A stretch of DNA of 64,000 bases, from assembly GCF_001613265.1 (NCBI RefSeq), contig NZ_BDCA01000001.1, forward strand, positions 620,001 to 684,000. The letters run 5' to 3'. The notes beneath the pieces are model-generated. The model saw nothing but the letters and a program-made list of their open reading frames with translations, did not search any database and was not told the DNA's origin. Both the position numbers and the translations under genes were made by a program. Shown here piece after piece: positions 36,902 through 44,791 of the stretch. Numbering within the stretch: position 1 is the first letter of the stretch; every line of letters starts with the position of its first letter. This stretch comes from Nocardia vermiculata NBRC 100427. Its GTDB lineage: Bacteria > Actinomycetota > Actinomycetes > Mycobacteriales > Mycobacteriaceae.

Positions 36902-37696
36902 TCAGCTCGGATTGCCGCCGATCCGGAACCGCACGCCGAGCGGGTCCACGACCGCCGCGAGACGACCATAGGGCGAATTCTGCGGCTCCATCTCCACCGA
37001 ACCGCCGAGCTGCACGATCTGCTTCGTGGCGGCGTCCACATCGTCCACGCCGAAATACACGTTCCATCCACCGGTAGCTCCGGGCTCGAGCATCGCCGAC
37101 GCATCCATCACACCGCCGAGCATCGGAGTCGCGGAATGGATTGTCGTATAGCGAAATTCAGGAATGTCCGATACCACGAACGGATCCCGCCAGTCGAAGA
37201 CCTCACGATAGAAGGTGAGCGCCTCGGAATAGGTCGGCGTGTGCAGCTCGAACCACGACGGACGCCCCGCGTGGTCCTTCCACTGGCCGCCGGAGACGAT
37301 ACCGACGGCACCGAAACCGCGGTGCACGCCCGGCTGCCACGCCCCCACGCCGGCACCGGACGGGTCAGCGAATACGGCCATGGTTCCCAGGTCGCCGACG
37401 GCCATCGGCTCCACCACGACCGCACCGCCGTGCTTCGGTACGGAGGCTGCGGTCGTGTTGGCATCGGTCGTGGTCAGGTAGGTGGTCCACTGGTCCGGCC
37501 CCTCGGCGCCGCCCGGGTTACGCATTCCTCCGGCGACGGCGTTGCCGTCCTTACGGAAGGTGAGATAGCCGCCGTATTCCTCGGCGACCTCGACCGTCCA
37601 GCCGAACAGTTCACCGTAGAAGGTGATGGATCGTTCCGGATCGGAGGTGAACAGTTCGACCCAGCACGGGTCTCCGGGCTCGAATGTGTAGGACAT
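36902..37696 (-). CDS. Two-module VOC/glyoxalase-type protein
   Basis: A 264-residue protein with two tandem vicinal-oxygen-chelate modules. The first begins GDPCWVELFTSDPERSITFYGELFGWTVEV; the second begins GRPSWFELHTPTYSEALTFYREVFDW. Each ends with a typical DP.G strand (VFADPSGAGVGAWQ; VVDPLGVRFRIG). Such proteins include hydroxylases, dioxygenases and antibiotic-binding proteins. The residues that would chelate metal are not convincingly conserved, so no reaction is assigned. The ATG giving MSYTFEPGDP was chosen; the frame continues upstream only as noise. It converges with glpD and stands alone. Confidence 0.88.
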   Translation of the reverse strand: MSYTFEPGDPCWVELFTSDPERSITFYGELFGWTVEVAEEYGGYLTFRKDGNAVAGGMRNPGGAEGPDQWTTYLTTTDANTTAASVPKHGGAVVVEPMAVGDLGTMAVFADPSGAGVGAWQPGVHRGFGAVGIVSGGQWKDHAGRPSWFELHTPTYSEALTFYREVFDWRDPFVVSDIPEFRYTTIHSATPMLGGVMDASAMLEPGATGGWNVYFGVDDVDAATKQIVQLGGSVEMEPQNSPYGRLAAVVDPLGVRFRIGGNPS

Positions 37697-37776
37697 GATC
37701 GCTCCTCGGCGTAGTGGCTCTCTCTCACCTGTACGACGACCTGGACCACACGATCTCATCGGTCCCGACCGATGGG

Positions 37777-38205
37777 CTATCCGCCGCTGACCACGCAGGC
37801 GTAGCCGATCCGGATACCGACTCCCACCGGGAGAACCAGGGTGGCTGCGGTCGGCTGCCCGCCCTGGACGGCGCTGAGCGTGTGCTGCCCGGAATAGGCC
37901 GGGGTCCACTTCAGCAGCGCATACGCCCCGCCGGGCCGGGCGACACCGATCGGTGTGCCGTTGTCGTAGAAGGTGACCGGCGCACCGGGGTCGGTGACAT
38001 CGGCCTGCAGGGTGTAGTCGCAGTCGCTGCCGTAGTTGGTCGCGATACCGAAATTCATGTCGGGCATGGCGCCGAGCCGGGTCACCTCGGCGTGTGCGGC
38101 GGGCGGGGCCGCGACACACAGCACCGCCGCGATACCGAGGATGCCGCCCCCGAGAGTGTGGGCGACGCGACGCCCGGCCGGATGAATGACAGTTCTGTTG
38201 TGCAT
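37777..38205 (-). CDS. Secreted Ig-like domain protein
   Basis: A 142-residue exported protein. The ATG at 38205 gives an N-terminal signal peptide: a basic start (MHNRTVIHPAGRRVAH), a hydrophobic core (LGGGILGIAAVLCVAA) and a likely signal peptidase I site after PPAAHA. The mature part has the features of a bacterial Ig-like fold of the Big_3 type: VTFYDNGTPIGVARPGGAYALLKW, TPAYSGQHTLSAVQGG. The two Cys (DCDY and YACV) may form a disulfide. Such small domains bind cell-surface or extracellular targets; nothing more can be said. It is divergent from the fdhF-like gene. Confidence 0.75.
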   Translation of the reverse strand: MHNRTVIHPAGRRVAHTLGGGILGIAAVLCVAAPPAAHAEVTRLGAMPDMNFGIATNYGSDCDYTLQADVTDPGAPVTFYDNGTPIGVARPGGAYALLKWTPAYSGQHTLSAVQGGQPTAATLVLPVGVGIRIGYACVVSGG

Positions 38206-38407
38206 GATGCCGTCCTGGTCGTAGGCACCGGGTTCCGGCGCGGTCCGAGACTGCTTGAATTGCGCGACCACCTCCCCGCGAGTGCCGCACGATCTGTCGG
38301 CACGATACCCCGGTCCCGGCACCACACGACCGCTATTTGTGGCGATTCACTGCCGACACCGGCGGGCCGGAGGGCATGCTCGGGGCGAACAGGAGGACGA
38401 TGGAGAC

Positions 38408-40711
38408 ATGCACCGCAAACCGCCCACTCGCGATATCGACGAAGCCGAACTGGCGGTGAACCCGCCCAAGCAGCAGGCCGCCGGGATGACAGCGGTCGCG
38501 ATCGCGCTGGGGCGCGCGGTCGAGGAGATGGGTGTGGTCCGCACCGCACGGACCCTGACCCGGCTCAATCAACGCCACGGCTTCGACTGCCCCGGGTGCG
38601 CATGGCCGGAACCGACCGGACATCGCAGGCCGGCCGAATTCTGCGAGAACGGCGCCAAGGCGGTAGCCGAGGAAGCCACACTGCGCACAGTCACCCCGGA
38701 GTTCTTCGCCGGCCATTCGGTCGAGCAATTGGCCGAGCGCACCGGATACTGGCTGGGACAGCAGGGCCGGATCACCCAGCCGGTGGTACTGCGCCCCGGC
38801 GACACCCACTATTCCCCCATCAGCTGGGAGCAGGCGTATCGCTTGATCGCCGGCACGCTGCGTGAGCTGGACTCGCCCGATGAAGCGGTGTTCTACACCT
38901 CCGGCCGTACGGCCAACGAGACGGCATTCCTCTATCAGCTGCTGGTGCGCAGTTTCGGTACCAACAATCTGCCCGACTGCTCGAACATGTGTCACGAATC
39001 CTCCGGCACCGCACTGACGGGTTCGATCGGCATCGGCAAGGGCTCGGTGACGATCGACGACTTCACCGCGGCCGACCTGATCATCGTCGCCGGGCAGAAT
39101 CCGGGCACCAACCATCCCCGCATGCTGTCCGCGCTCAGCAATGCCAAGGAGCACGGCGCCACGGTGGTCGCGGTCAATCCGCTTCCGGAGACCGGCCTGA
39201 TCGGATTCCGGGATCCGCAGACGATCAAGGGATTCACCTCGGGGACCACCATCGCCGACGAATTTCTGCAGATCCGCCTCGGCGGGGATATGGCCCTGTT
39301 CCAGGGGCTTGCGAAACTGTTGTTCGACGCCGAGGACCGTGCCCCCGGCACGGTGGTCGACCGCGGATTCGTCGACTCCCGTACCGCCGGATTCGCCGAG
39401 TACGAAAAGTACATGCGCGCTGTCGATCTCGACGAGGTGTCCGAGGCAACCGGACTGACCCGCGACCAGCTCGAGCACACCGCGCGGCTGCTCGCCCGCT
39501 CGAAGTCCACCATCATCTGCTGGGCGATGGGACTGACGCAGCAGCGTTACGGTGTCGCCACCATCGAGGAGGCGACGAATCTGCTGCTCATGCGCGGCAT
39601 GATCGGCAAACCCGGCGCCGGGGTCTGCCCGGTGCGCGGCCATTCCAACGTGCAGGGCGACCGCACCATGGGCATCTGGGAGCAGATGCCCGAGACCTTC
39701 CTCTCCGCACTCGAGACCGAATTCGGTGTCCCGATTCCCCGCGCCCACGGCTGGGACACCGTCGACTCCATCCGCGCCATGCGCGACGGCCGGGCCAGGG
39801 TCTTCATCGGAATGGGTGGCAATTTCGTCTCCGCCACACCCGACACCGAGGTCACCGAAGCGGCGCTGCGCGCCTGCGATCTCACTGTGCAGGTGTCGAC
39901 CAAACTCAACCGCAGCCATATCGTGCACGGTCGGACCGCCCTGATCCTGCCGACCCTGGGGCGCACCGATCTCGATATTCAGGACGGCACGAAACAGCAG
40001 GTGTCGGTAGAGGATTCGATGTCGATGGTGCATCTGTCCACCGGCAGGCTCACCCCGGTCGGCGACGACCTGCGCAGTGAGGTCGCCATCGTGTGTGAAC
40101 TCGCCCTCGAGCTGTTCGGATCCGGGCATCCCGTGCCGTGGGACCGCTTCCGGCGCGACTACGACACCATCCGCGACGCCATCGGGCGGGTGGTCCCCGG
40201 ATGCGCCGACTACAATCGGAAAGTCCGCGAACGCAACGGTTTCCAGCTGCCACACCCGCCGCGCGACAGCCGCGAGTTCCACACCGCGACCGGGAAGGCG
40301 AATTTCGCGGTCAACGAACTGCGCTGGCCCGAGATTCCCGCGGGCCGGCTGCTACTGCAGACACTGCGCAGCCACGACCAGTACAACACCACGGTCTACG
40401 GCCTCGACGACCGTTATCGCGGAATCAGCAACGCCCGCCGGGTGGTGCTGGTACACCCCGACGATATCGCCGAATTCGGTTTCACCGACGGCGATCTGGT
40501 GGACATCGTCTCCGAGTACAGCGACGGAGCGCAACGGCGGGTCACCGGTTTCCGCGTCGTCGGTTACGCCACTCCGCGTGGTAACGCCGCCGCCTACTAT
40601 CCGGAGACCAATCCCCTGGTTCCGCTGGATCACGTCGCCGAACGGTCCAACACCCCGGTGTCCAAGGCAGTCGTCATCCGGCTCGAACCGCACCGCCACG
40701 TCACCGGTTGA
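38408..40711 (+). CDS. FdhF/YdeP-family molybdopterin oxidoreductase
   Basis: A 767-residue molybdenum-bis-MGD enzyme of the FdhF/YdeP formate-dehydrogenase-like family. The N-terminal HGFDCPGCAWPEP (C61, C64) is typical of the family. Molybdopterin-binding landmarks include CSNMCHESSGTAL, IIVAGQNPGTNHPRML, CWAMGLTQQRYGV and RGMIGKPGAGVCPVRGHSNVQGD. The C-terminal dinucleotide-binding domain has LQTLRSHDQYNTTVYG. Whether it oxidises formate is not certain for this subfamily; some members act in acid or redox stress. The ATG follows an AGGAGG site 11 nt upstream. fdhD follows immediately, supporting a formate-dehydrogenase-type maturation need. Confidence 0.9.
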   Translation: MHRKPPTRDIDEAELAVNPPKQQAAGMTAVAIALGRAVEEMGVVRTARTLTRLNQRHGFDCPGCAWPEPTGHRRPAEFCENGAKAVAEEATLRTVTPEFFAGHSVEQLAERTGYWLGQQGRITQPVVLRPGDTHYSPISWEQAYRLIAGTLRELDSPDEAVFYTSGRTANETAFLYQLLVRSFGTNNLPDCSNMCHESSGTALTGSIGIGKGSVTIDDFTAADLIIVAGQNPGTNHPRMLSALSNAKEHGATVVAVNPLPETGLIGFRDPQTIKGFTSGTTIADEFLQIRLGGDMALFQGLAKLLFDAEDRAPGTVVDRGFVDSRTAGFAEYEKYMRAVDLDEVSEATGLTRDQLEHTARLLARSKSTIICWAMGLTQQRYGVATIEEATNLLLMRGMIGKPGAGVCPVRGHSNVQGDRTMGIWEQMPETFLSALETEFGVPIPRAHGWDTVDSIRAMRDGRARVFIGMGGNFVSATPDTEVTEAALRACDLTVQVSTKLNRSHIVHGRTALILPTLGRTDLDIQDGTKQQVSVEDSMSMVHLSTGRLTPVGDDLRSEVAIVCELALELFGSGHPVPWDRFRRDYDTIRDAIGRVVPGCADYNRKVRERNGFQLPHPPRDSREFHTATGKANFAVNELRWPEIPAGRLLLQTLRSHDQYNTTVYGLDDRYRGISNARRVVLVHPDDIAEFGFTDGDLVDIVSEYSDGAQRRVTGFRVVGYATPRGNAAAYYPETNPLVPLDHVAERSNTPVSKAVVIRLEPHRHVTG

Positions 40712-40761
40712 GCGCCGGCCCCCGAACTACGACAGTATCGACCAGCACAACGAGGCAGCTT

Positions 40762-41598
40762 GTGAGCAGAGTAACCGCGCGCAAACCGACCCGCCGCATC
40801 ACACCGACGGGCGTCGTCTCCCGGCCCGACACCCTCGCCGTGGAGGAACCGCTGGAAATCCGTGTCGACGGCATCTCGGTGACGGTGACCATGCGAACGC
40901 CCGGGCACGACATCGATCTGATCCACGGATTCCTGTTCAGCGAGAACATCATCGAATCGGCCGACGACATCGTCTCGGCGCGCTACTGCGCGGGAACCGA
41001 CGATCAGGGCCGCAATACCTACAACGTTCTCGACATCAGGTTGCGCACACCGGTACCCATCACGCCCCGGGGTTTCGTGACCAACAGTTCGTGCGGCCTG
41101 TGCGGTACCACGGCACTCGATCAGGTCCGCACCCGCAGCCGATTCCCGTTGCCTGCGCCGTCACCCCTGATCGATTCCGCACTCCTGGCTCGGCTGCCCG
41201 ACGTGTTGCGCTCGCGGCAAACGGTTTTCGACGTTACCGGCGGCCTGCACGGGGCAGGATTGTTCGCCACCGACGGCACGGTCCTGGCGGTACGTGAGGA
41301 CATCGGCCGGCACAATGCGGTCGACAAGGTCGTCGGCTGGGCCCTGCGGGAAGGGCGAGTACCCGTCGCCGAGACGATCCTCATCGTCAGCGGCCGCGCC
41401 TCCTTCGAGCTGGTACAGAAGGCTGTGATGGCGGGCATCCCGATACTCGGCGCGGTCTCGGCGCCGAGTTCGCTGGCGGTGGATCTGGCGGCCGACAACG
41501 GCCTCACCCTGGCCGGATTCCTGCGCGGCGACACCATGAACCTCTACAGCGGCGCGGACCGCATCCGGATCGTCAGCACCGAGACCGTCGGCGCCTGA
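40762..41598 (+). CDS. fdhD: Formate dehydrogenase sulfurtransferase/accessory protein
   Basis: Transfers sulfur from a cysteine desulfurase to the molybdenum cofactor, which activates formate dehydrogenases. The 278-residue protein begins VSRVTARKPTRR, matching family N-termini, and contains RVDGISVTVTMRTPGHDIDLIHGFL, the catalytic cysteine pair in TNSSCGLCGT, FDVTGGLHGAGLF, REDIGRHNAVDKVVGWAL and VSGRASFELVQKAVMAGI. An alternative TTG at 40708 overlapping the fdhF-like stop would lengthen it by 18 residues. The GTG at 40762 is preferred on family alignment. Its direct position after the FdhF-like gene makes that enzyme its obvious client. Confidence 0.93.
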   Translation: MSRVTARKPTRRITPTGVVSRPDTLAVEEPLEIRVDGISVTVTMRTPGHDIDLIHGFLFSENIIESADDIVSARYCAGTDDQGRNTYNVLDIRLRTPVPITPRGFVTNSSCGLCGTTALDQVRTRSRFPLPAPSPLIDSALLARLPDVLRSRQTVFDVTGGLHGAGLFATDGTVLAVREDIGRHNAVDKVVGWALREGRVPVAETILIVSGRASFELVQKAVMAGIPILGAVSAPSSLAVDLAADNGLTLAGFLRGDTMNLYSGADRIRIVSTETVGA

Positions 41599-41650
41599 TT
41601 CCCGCTCCGAACACCTCCCCCTCGCTGGAGGCTACTGCTACCCTGCCAAC

Positions 41651-41664
41651 TAGAACACGTTCCA
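41651..41664. promoter_or_regulatory. KstR-consensus operator
   Basis: TAGAACACGTTCCA fits every fixed position of the published KstR consensus TnnAACnnGTTnnA, the cholesterol-catabolism repressor site of mycobacteria and rhodococci. It ends 17 bp before the ATG of a ketosteroid isomerase gene, so a functional link is likely. Confidence 0.7.
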
Positions 41665-41681
41665 ATTCAGTGGGAGATGAC

Positions 41682-42056
41682 ATGGCAGCGCAGCAGGTCC
41701 GGGAAACAGCCGAACGGTACGTGCAACTGGTATCCACCGGTCCGACCGCGGAGATTCTGGCGCTCTACGCAACCGACGCCGTCGTCGAGGACCCGATCGG
41801 CAGCGACCCGCGCCACGGCCACGAGGCCATCGCCGAGCTGTACAACGCGTTGGAGTCCATGGAGCGCAAGACCGAACTGCACGCGATCCGGGTGGCGGGC
41901 AATCATGCCGCCCTGTCGTTCACACTGGTCGGCGAAGTCGGCGGGCACCGGATGACCCTGTCCGCCATCGATGCGATGGAATTCGACGAGCAGGGCAAGA
42001 TCACGTCGATGCGGGCCTACTGGGGGCCCGAGGACCTGCTCAGCGAAAAGATCTGA
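41682..42056 (+). CDS. Steroid delta5-3-ketoisomerase
   Basis: A 124-residue NTF2-fold enzyme that moves the double bond of delta5-3-ketosteroids to delta4. By eye it matches Pseudomonas ketosteroid isomerase closely. The catalytic residues are in place: Tyr13 in ERYVQLV, the general base Asp37 in VVEDPIGSDPR, and Asp97 in SAIDAMEF; MRAYWG near the end corresponds to MRALFG. The ATG has a GGGAG site 5 nt upstream; the GTG four codons earlier would overlap it. It lies under a perfect KstR-type site but is not next to other steroid-degradation genes, so it may be a satellite member of the sterol regulon. Confidence 0.88.
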   Translation: MAAQQVRETAERYVQLVSTGPTAEILALYATDAVVEDPIGSDPRHGHEAIAELYNALESMERKTELHAIRVAGNHAALSFTLVGEVGGHRMTLSAIDAMEFDEQGKITSMRAYWGPEDLLSEKI

Positions 42057-42148
42057 CCCCTCGGTCTCCGCTACGCCTGCGCCACCTCTTGTCCGCCGGC
42101 CGCCCCCGGCTTACCGTAAGTCGCAACCGGTGAACGGGAGGGCGGCTG

Positions 42149-42682
42149 ATGCGGATCTCGATGCGCGGCACCGAGGGTGGAGTGCGGGTTCGGGTGCGGC
42201 TGGACGTGAACCGGCGCCGGTGGCTGATCACGCGGATCTCGCTGTGGCTGCTGGCGCTCACCGGTATCTACACCGGCGTCTGGGCGGTGTTGTTCCCGGC
42301 GGCCTGGTACCGCTCGTATCCGGGGCTCGGATTGGACTGGGTCGCCGCCGACGGCCCGTTCAATCATCATCTTGCCGCGGATGTCGGCGCCTTCTTCCTC
42401 GGCTTCGGGGTGCTGAGCCTGGCCGCGCTGTATTACGGCGACAGCCTGGTCGCCCGAGTCGCCGGCATCGGATGGCTGGTCATGGGCGTCCCGCACGTCG
42501 TCTATCACGCCGCCCACCGTCCCGAGCAACTCGGCAGCTCGAACTACGCCCTGAGCCTGTTCGCGGCGCTGCTCCTGCCGATACTGGCGGCGATCGTCGT
42601 GGTAGCCGCACCACGCGAACGTGTTCGGCTGCGTGACCCGGCACCGATGACTATTCGATTCCCGCGCCGTCGGAACAGATGA
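42149..42682 (+). CDS. Four-helix membrane protein, function unknown
   Basis: A 177-residue protein with an Arg-rich N-terminus and four predicted membrane helices, roughly at ISLWLLALTGIYTGVWAVLF, DVGAFFLGFGVLSLAALYYG, RVAGIGWLVMGVPHVVYHA and LSLFAALLLPILAAIVVVAA. The PFNHHLAADVGAFFLGFG segment recurs in actinobacterial proteins of this sort, which are annotated only as conserved membrane proteins. A GGGAGGG ribosome site precedes the ATG; a second in-frame ATG four codons later is possible. It follows the isomerase by 92 bp on the same strand but need not share its regulation. Confidence 0.8.
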   Translation: MRISMRGTEGGVRVRVRLDVNRRRWLITRISLWLLALTGIYTGVWAVLFPAAWYRSYPGLGLDWVAADGPFNHHLAADVGAFFLGFGVLSLAALYYGDSLVARVAGIGWLVMGVPHVVYHAAHRPEQLGSSNYALSLFAALLLPILAAIVVVAAPRERVRLRDPAPMTIRFPRRRNR

Positions 42683-42892
42683 GGCGCCGGTAACAGGCTC
42701 GAGATTCCCGGCGATGAGTAAAGCATCGGAGAAAGGTTCAACGGCGAACTACGGGAGATCAGCGAGGACCTCCGATACGGGCGCGAACGGGCAACCGGTC
42801 GTCACCGCCTCCGTCGAACAGAATCGTCCGAAGCGCGTCATCGACGCGACCGCGCAGCAGTGCGGTCGTGCCGCGACGAGCGGCGACTACCG

Positions 42893-43342
42893 CTACTCCC
42901 TTCCGCCACCAACGATTTCGGCACGCGGGACTGCCGCCAGCGTGCGCAGCGCGTTGAGAAAGCCGCGGCGGTCGGCCTCGTCGAGACGCTCGAGCAGCGC
43001 CGCCTCTCCAGCCTGAATGTCGGCCTGGGCGGCCTGCGCGAGCGCCCACCCGGAATCGGTGACGGCCAGCAGGCGCGCCCGCCTGTCGGCGGGGTCCGGA
43101 TAGCGTTCGATCAGCCCGCGCGCCTGCAGATCGTCGAGTACCGCGATGATGCGCGTCTTGTCTGCTCCGATCTCCTCTGCCAGGACCCCCTGCCCCCGCG
43201 CCCGCCCACGCCCCAGCGTCAGCAGTACCGAATACGCCCACATGGTCAGGCCGTGGGATTCGAGAACGGGCCGCTCCGCCGCCATCAGAGCACGACCGAG
43301 CGGAACGATCACCGCCGCCAGATCGGGTCGCAGTTCTGCCAT
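42893..43342 (-). CDS. MarR-family transcriptional regulator
   Basis: A 149-residue winged-helix regulator. The DNA-binding region is LTMWAYSVLLTLGRG...GVLAEEIGADKTRIIAVLDDLQARGLIERYPDPADRRARLLAVTDSG, where the recognition helix (KTRIIAVLDDLQARG) and the wing (DRRARLLAVT) are typical of MarR. Dimer helices lie at both ends. The ATG at 43342 is used; an upstream TTG is less likely. It is 45 bp after the mycothiol-isomerase-like gene on the same strand, so it probably autoregulates that two-gene unit, perhaps at the palindrome 43985-44007. MarR ligands are often aromatic acids or oxidants; none is indicated here. Confidence 0.9.
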   Translation of the reverse strand: MAELRPDLAAVIVPLGRALMAAERPVLESHGLTMWAYSVLLTLGRGRARGQGVLAEEIGADKTRIIAVLDDLQARGLIERYPDPADRRARLLAVTDSGWALAQAAQADIQAGEAALLERLDEADRRGFLNALRTLAAVPRAEIVGGGRE

Positions 43343-43387
43343 GCCGAACAAGATACGTCCCCGTCCGGCGCCCCTTTCGCCCCAGTC

Positions 43388-43987
43388 TCATGTCGCCGGG
43401 GCAGTCCACTGCGGTGAGCGGCCGAGCAGGGCCAGAGTTCGCGCCAGCACATCCGGGGCCTCCCGATCCGCGGTGGCTGGAGCGAATGGCGCACCGGGAA
43501 CCAGTCTCTCCTCACCGTCGGGCACGGCCTGCGCGATCTCCAGCGCCCGCCCGGCCACCCGCTCGTCCACGGCATACGGCACGGCGAGCGCCCGCGCCAC
43601 ATCCCAACCGTGCACGACATAGTCGACGAAATGAAACCCCACGGCCAGCTCACCGGGAGCAACGAATCCCGGCCCGAACTCGGGAAGTTCGAAATCACGT
43701 TGCAGCACACCGATTTCGGAGAATGCCGCCGACACCTCGGCAGCGGCGGCCGCGTAGTCCGCGACCGGATCGGACGACTGCCGCACCTGCCACGTCGACA
43801 GCTCGCCACCGTGGCCACGCGCGGCCGCGGCGAAGCCGCGATGCTGCGCGGTCATATGGGCGAGCAGTTGCGCGAGATCCCATTCGGCACAGGGAGTTGG
43901 TCGGGACAAATCGTCTGCCGTCGCCATCGACACGATTGTCACGGTGTAGTCGACCGCCACACGGTCCAGTTCGGAAATATCATTCAT
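43388..43987 (-). CDS. Mycothiol-dependent maleylpyruvate-isomerase/DinB-like protein
   Basis: A 199-residue protein of the maleylpyruvate-isomerase N-terminal type (TIGR03086-like; DinB four-helix fold). It shows the family pattern SRPTPCAEWDLAQLLAHMTAQHRGF, in which the His residues would help bind a metal, and GFHFVDYVVHGWDVARAL, with further metal-type His and Asp. Members include mycothiol-dependent enzymes acting on small electrophiles and many proteins of unknown function, so the substrate is open. The ATG at 43987 lies inside a perfect palindrome, so a repressor bound there would block initiation. MarR follows in the same operon; a carboxymuconolactone-decarboxylase-like gene diverges. 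Confidence 0.85.
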   Translation of the reverse strand: MNDISELDRVAVDYTVTIVSMATADDLSRPTPCAEWDLAQLLAHMTAQHRGFAAAARGHGGELSTWQVRQSSDPVADYAAAAAEVSAAFSEIGVLQRDFELPEFGPGFVAPGELAVGFHFVDYVVHGWDVARALAVPYAVDERVAGRALEIAQAVPDGEERLVPGAPFAPATADREAPDVLARTLALLGRSPQWTAPAT

Positions 43988-44007
43988 ATGCCTATGGTAG
44001 GCATATG
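43985..44007. promoter_or_regulatory. Perfect palindrome overlapping a start codon
   Basis: CATATGCCTA-TGG-TAGGCATATG has two perfect 10-bp arms. The left arm includes the ATG of the mycothiol-isomerase-like gene (minus strand). It sits in an unusually AT-rich 144-bp divergent spacer. Length and symmetry fit a MarR-family operator. Confidence 0.65.
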
Positions 44008-44131
44008 TATATCGTCTGTCTAAGCGTAATATTTTGTTCGGCATACTGAGATGTGAGTCACAACGAGGTCCCGTCACATGAACGGACGCTGCCTCGTCCA
44101 AGGGGATGAACCATGTTCGGAAGGGAGAATC

Positions 44132-44707
44132 ATGAGTGTCACCCGCATCCCCCCGGTCTCGCCTCGAGATGCTCGCCCGCTGACCCGGCTGATGTACCGC
44201 ATCACCAAGCGCCGCTACGGCGAGGTGCCCGAGCCGCTCGCCGTCACCGCCCATCACCCGAAACTCCTGACCGCCTACGCGCTGCACGAAACTCTCGTCG
44301 ATCGGGCCACGTCCGTCGTGGCTCCGGATATCGCCGAGATCGCCGTGTACCGCGTGGCCTGGACGGTCGGTTGCTCGTGGTGCGTCGACTTCGGCACCAT
44401 GCTGATGCGGCTGAGCCACCTCGACGTGGCCAAGCTCGAGCAGATCGCCGACTACGCGACATCGGACGCCTACAGCGAGGACGAACGCGCAGCCATCGCC
44501 TACGCCGACGCCATGACCGCCACGCCCACCACGGTGACCGACGAGCAGGTCGAGGATCTACGCGCCCGCTTCGGTGACGACGGCGTGGTGGAGCTGACCT
44601 ATCAGATCGGCCTGGAGAACTCGCGGGCGCGGGCCAATTCGGCACTGGGCATCACCGCACAGGGATTCAGTACCGATTCTTGCCGCGTGCCCTGGGCTCA
44701 GGGCTGA
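44132..44707 (+). CDS. Carboxymuconolactone-decarboxylase/AhpD-like protein
   Basis: A 191-residue all-helical protein of the CMD/AhpD superfamily. The central segment AEIAVYRVAWTVGCSWCVDFG carries a CxxC pair (C81, C84) as in AhpD-type thiol peroxidase partners. RYGEVPEPLAVTAHHPKLLTAYALHETL and the DERAAIAYADAMTATPTTVTDEQV segment are typical of the family. Members reduce alkylhydroperoxides or decarboxylate aromatic-ring products; the CxxC favours the redox type. The ATG has an AAGGGAG site 4-5 nt upstream. It is divergent from the MarR/mycothiol-isomerase-like unit across the AT-rich palindrome region, so it may be co-regulated by that MarR. Confidence 0.87.
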   Translation: MSVTRIPPVSPRDARPLTRLMYRITKRRYGEVPEPLAVTAHHPKLLTAYALHETLVDRATSVVAPDIAEIAVYRVAWTVGCSWCVDFGTMLMRLSHLDVAKLEQIADYATSDAYSEDERAAIAYADAMTATPTTVTDEQVEDLRARFGDDGVVELTYQIGLENSRARANSALGITAQGFSTDSCRVPWAQG

Positions 44708-44716
44708 GAACACACG

Positions 44717-44750
44717 AGCGGGGCGGGAGGTCTACACCTCCCGCCCCGCT
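44717..44750. terminator. Bidirectional hairpin between CMD-like gene and clpX
   Basis: AGCGGGGCGGGAGGT and its complement form perfect 15-bp arms around the 4-nt loop CTAC. It lies 10 bp after one stop codon and 42 bp from the converging clpX stop. A shared terminator for both converging genes. Confidence 0.85.
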
Positions 44751-44791
44751 GCGAACTCTCGGCGACGATCCGGACCGGGCCGGGACCGGCG

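Noticed and set aside
38333..40282. 649-codon minus-strand frame opposite the FdhF-like gene
   Set aside because: Antisense shadow; composition and lack of motifs argue against coding.
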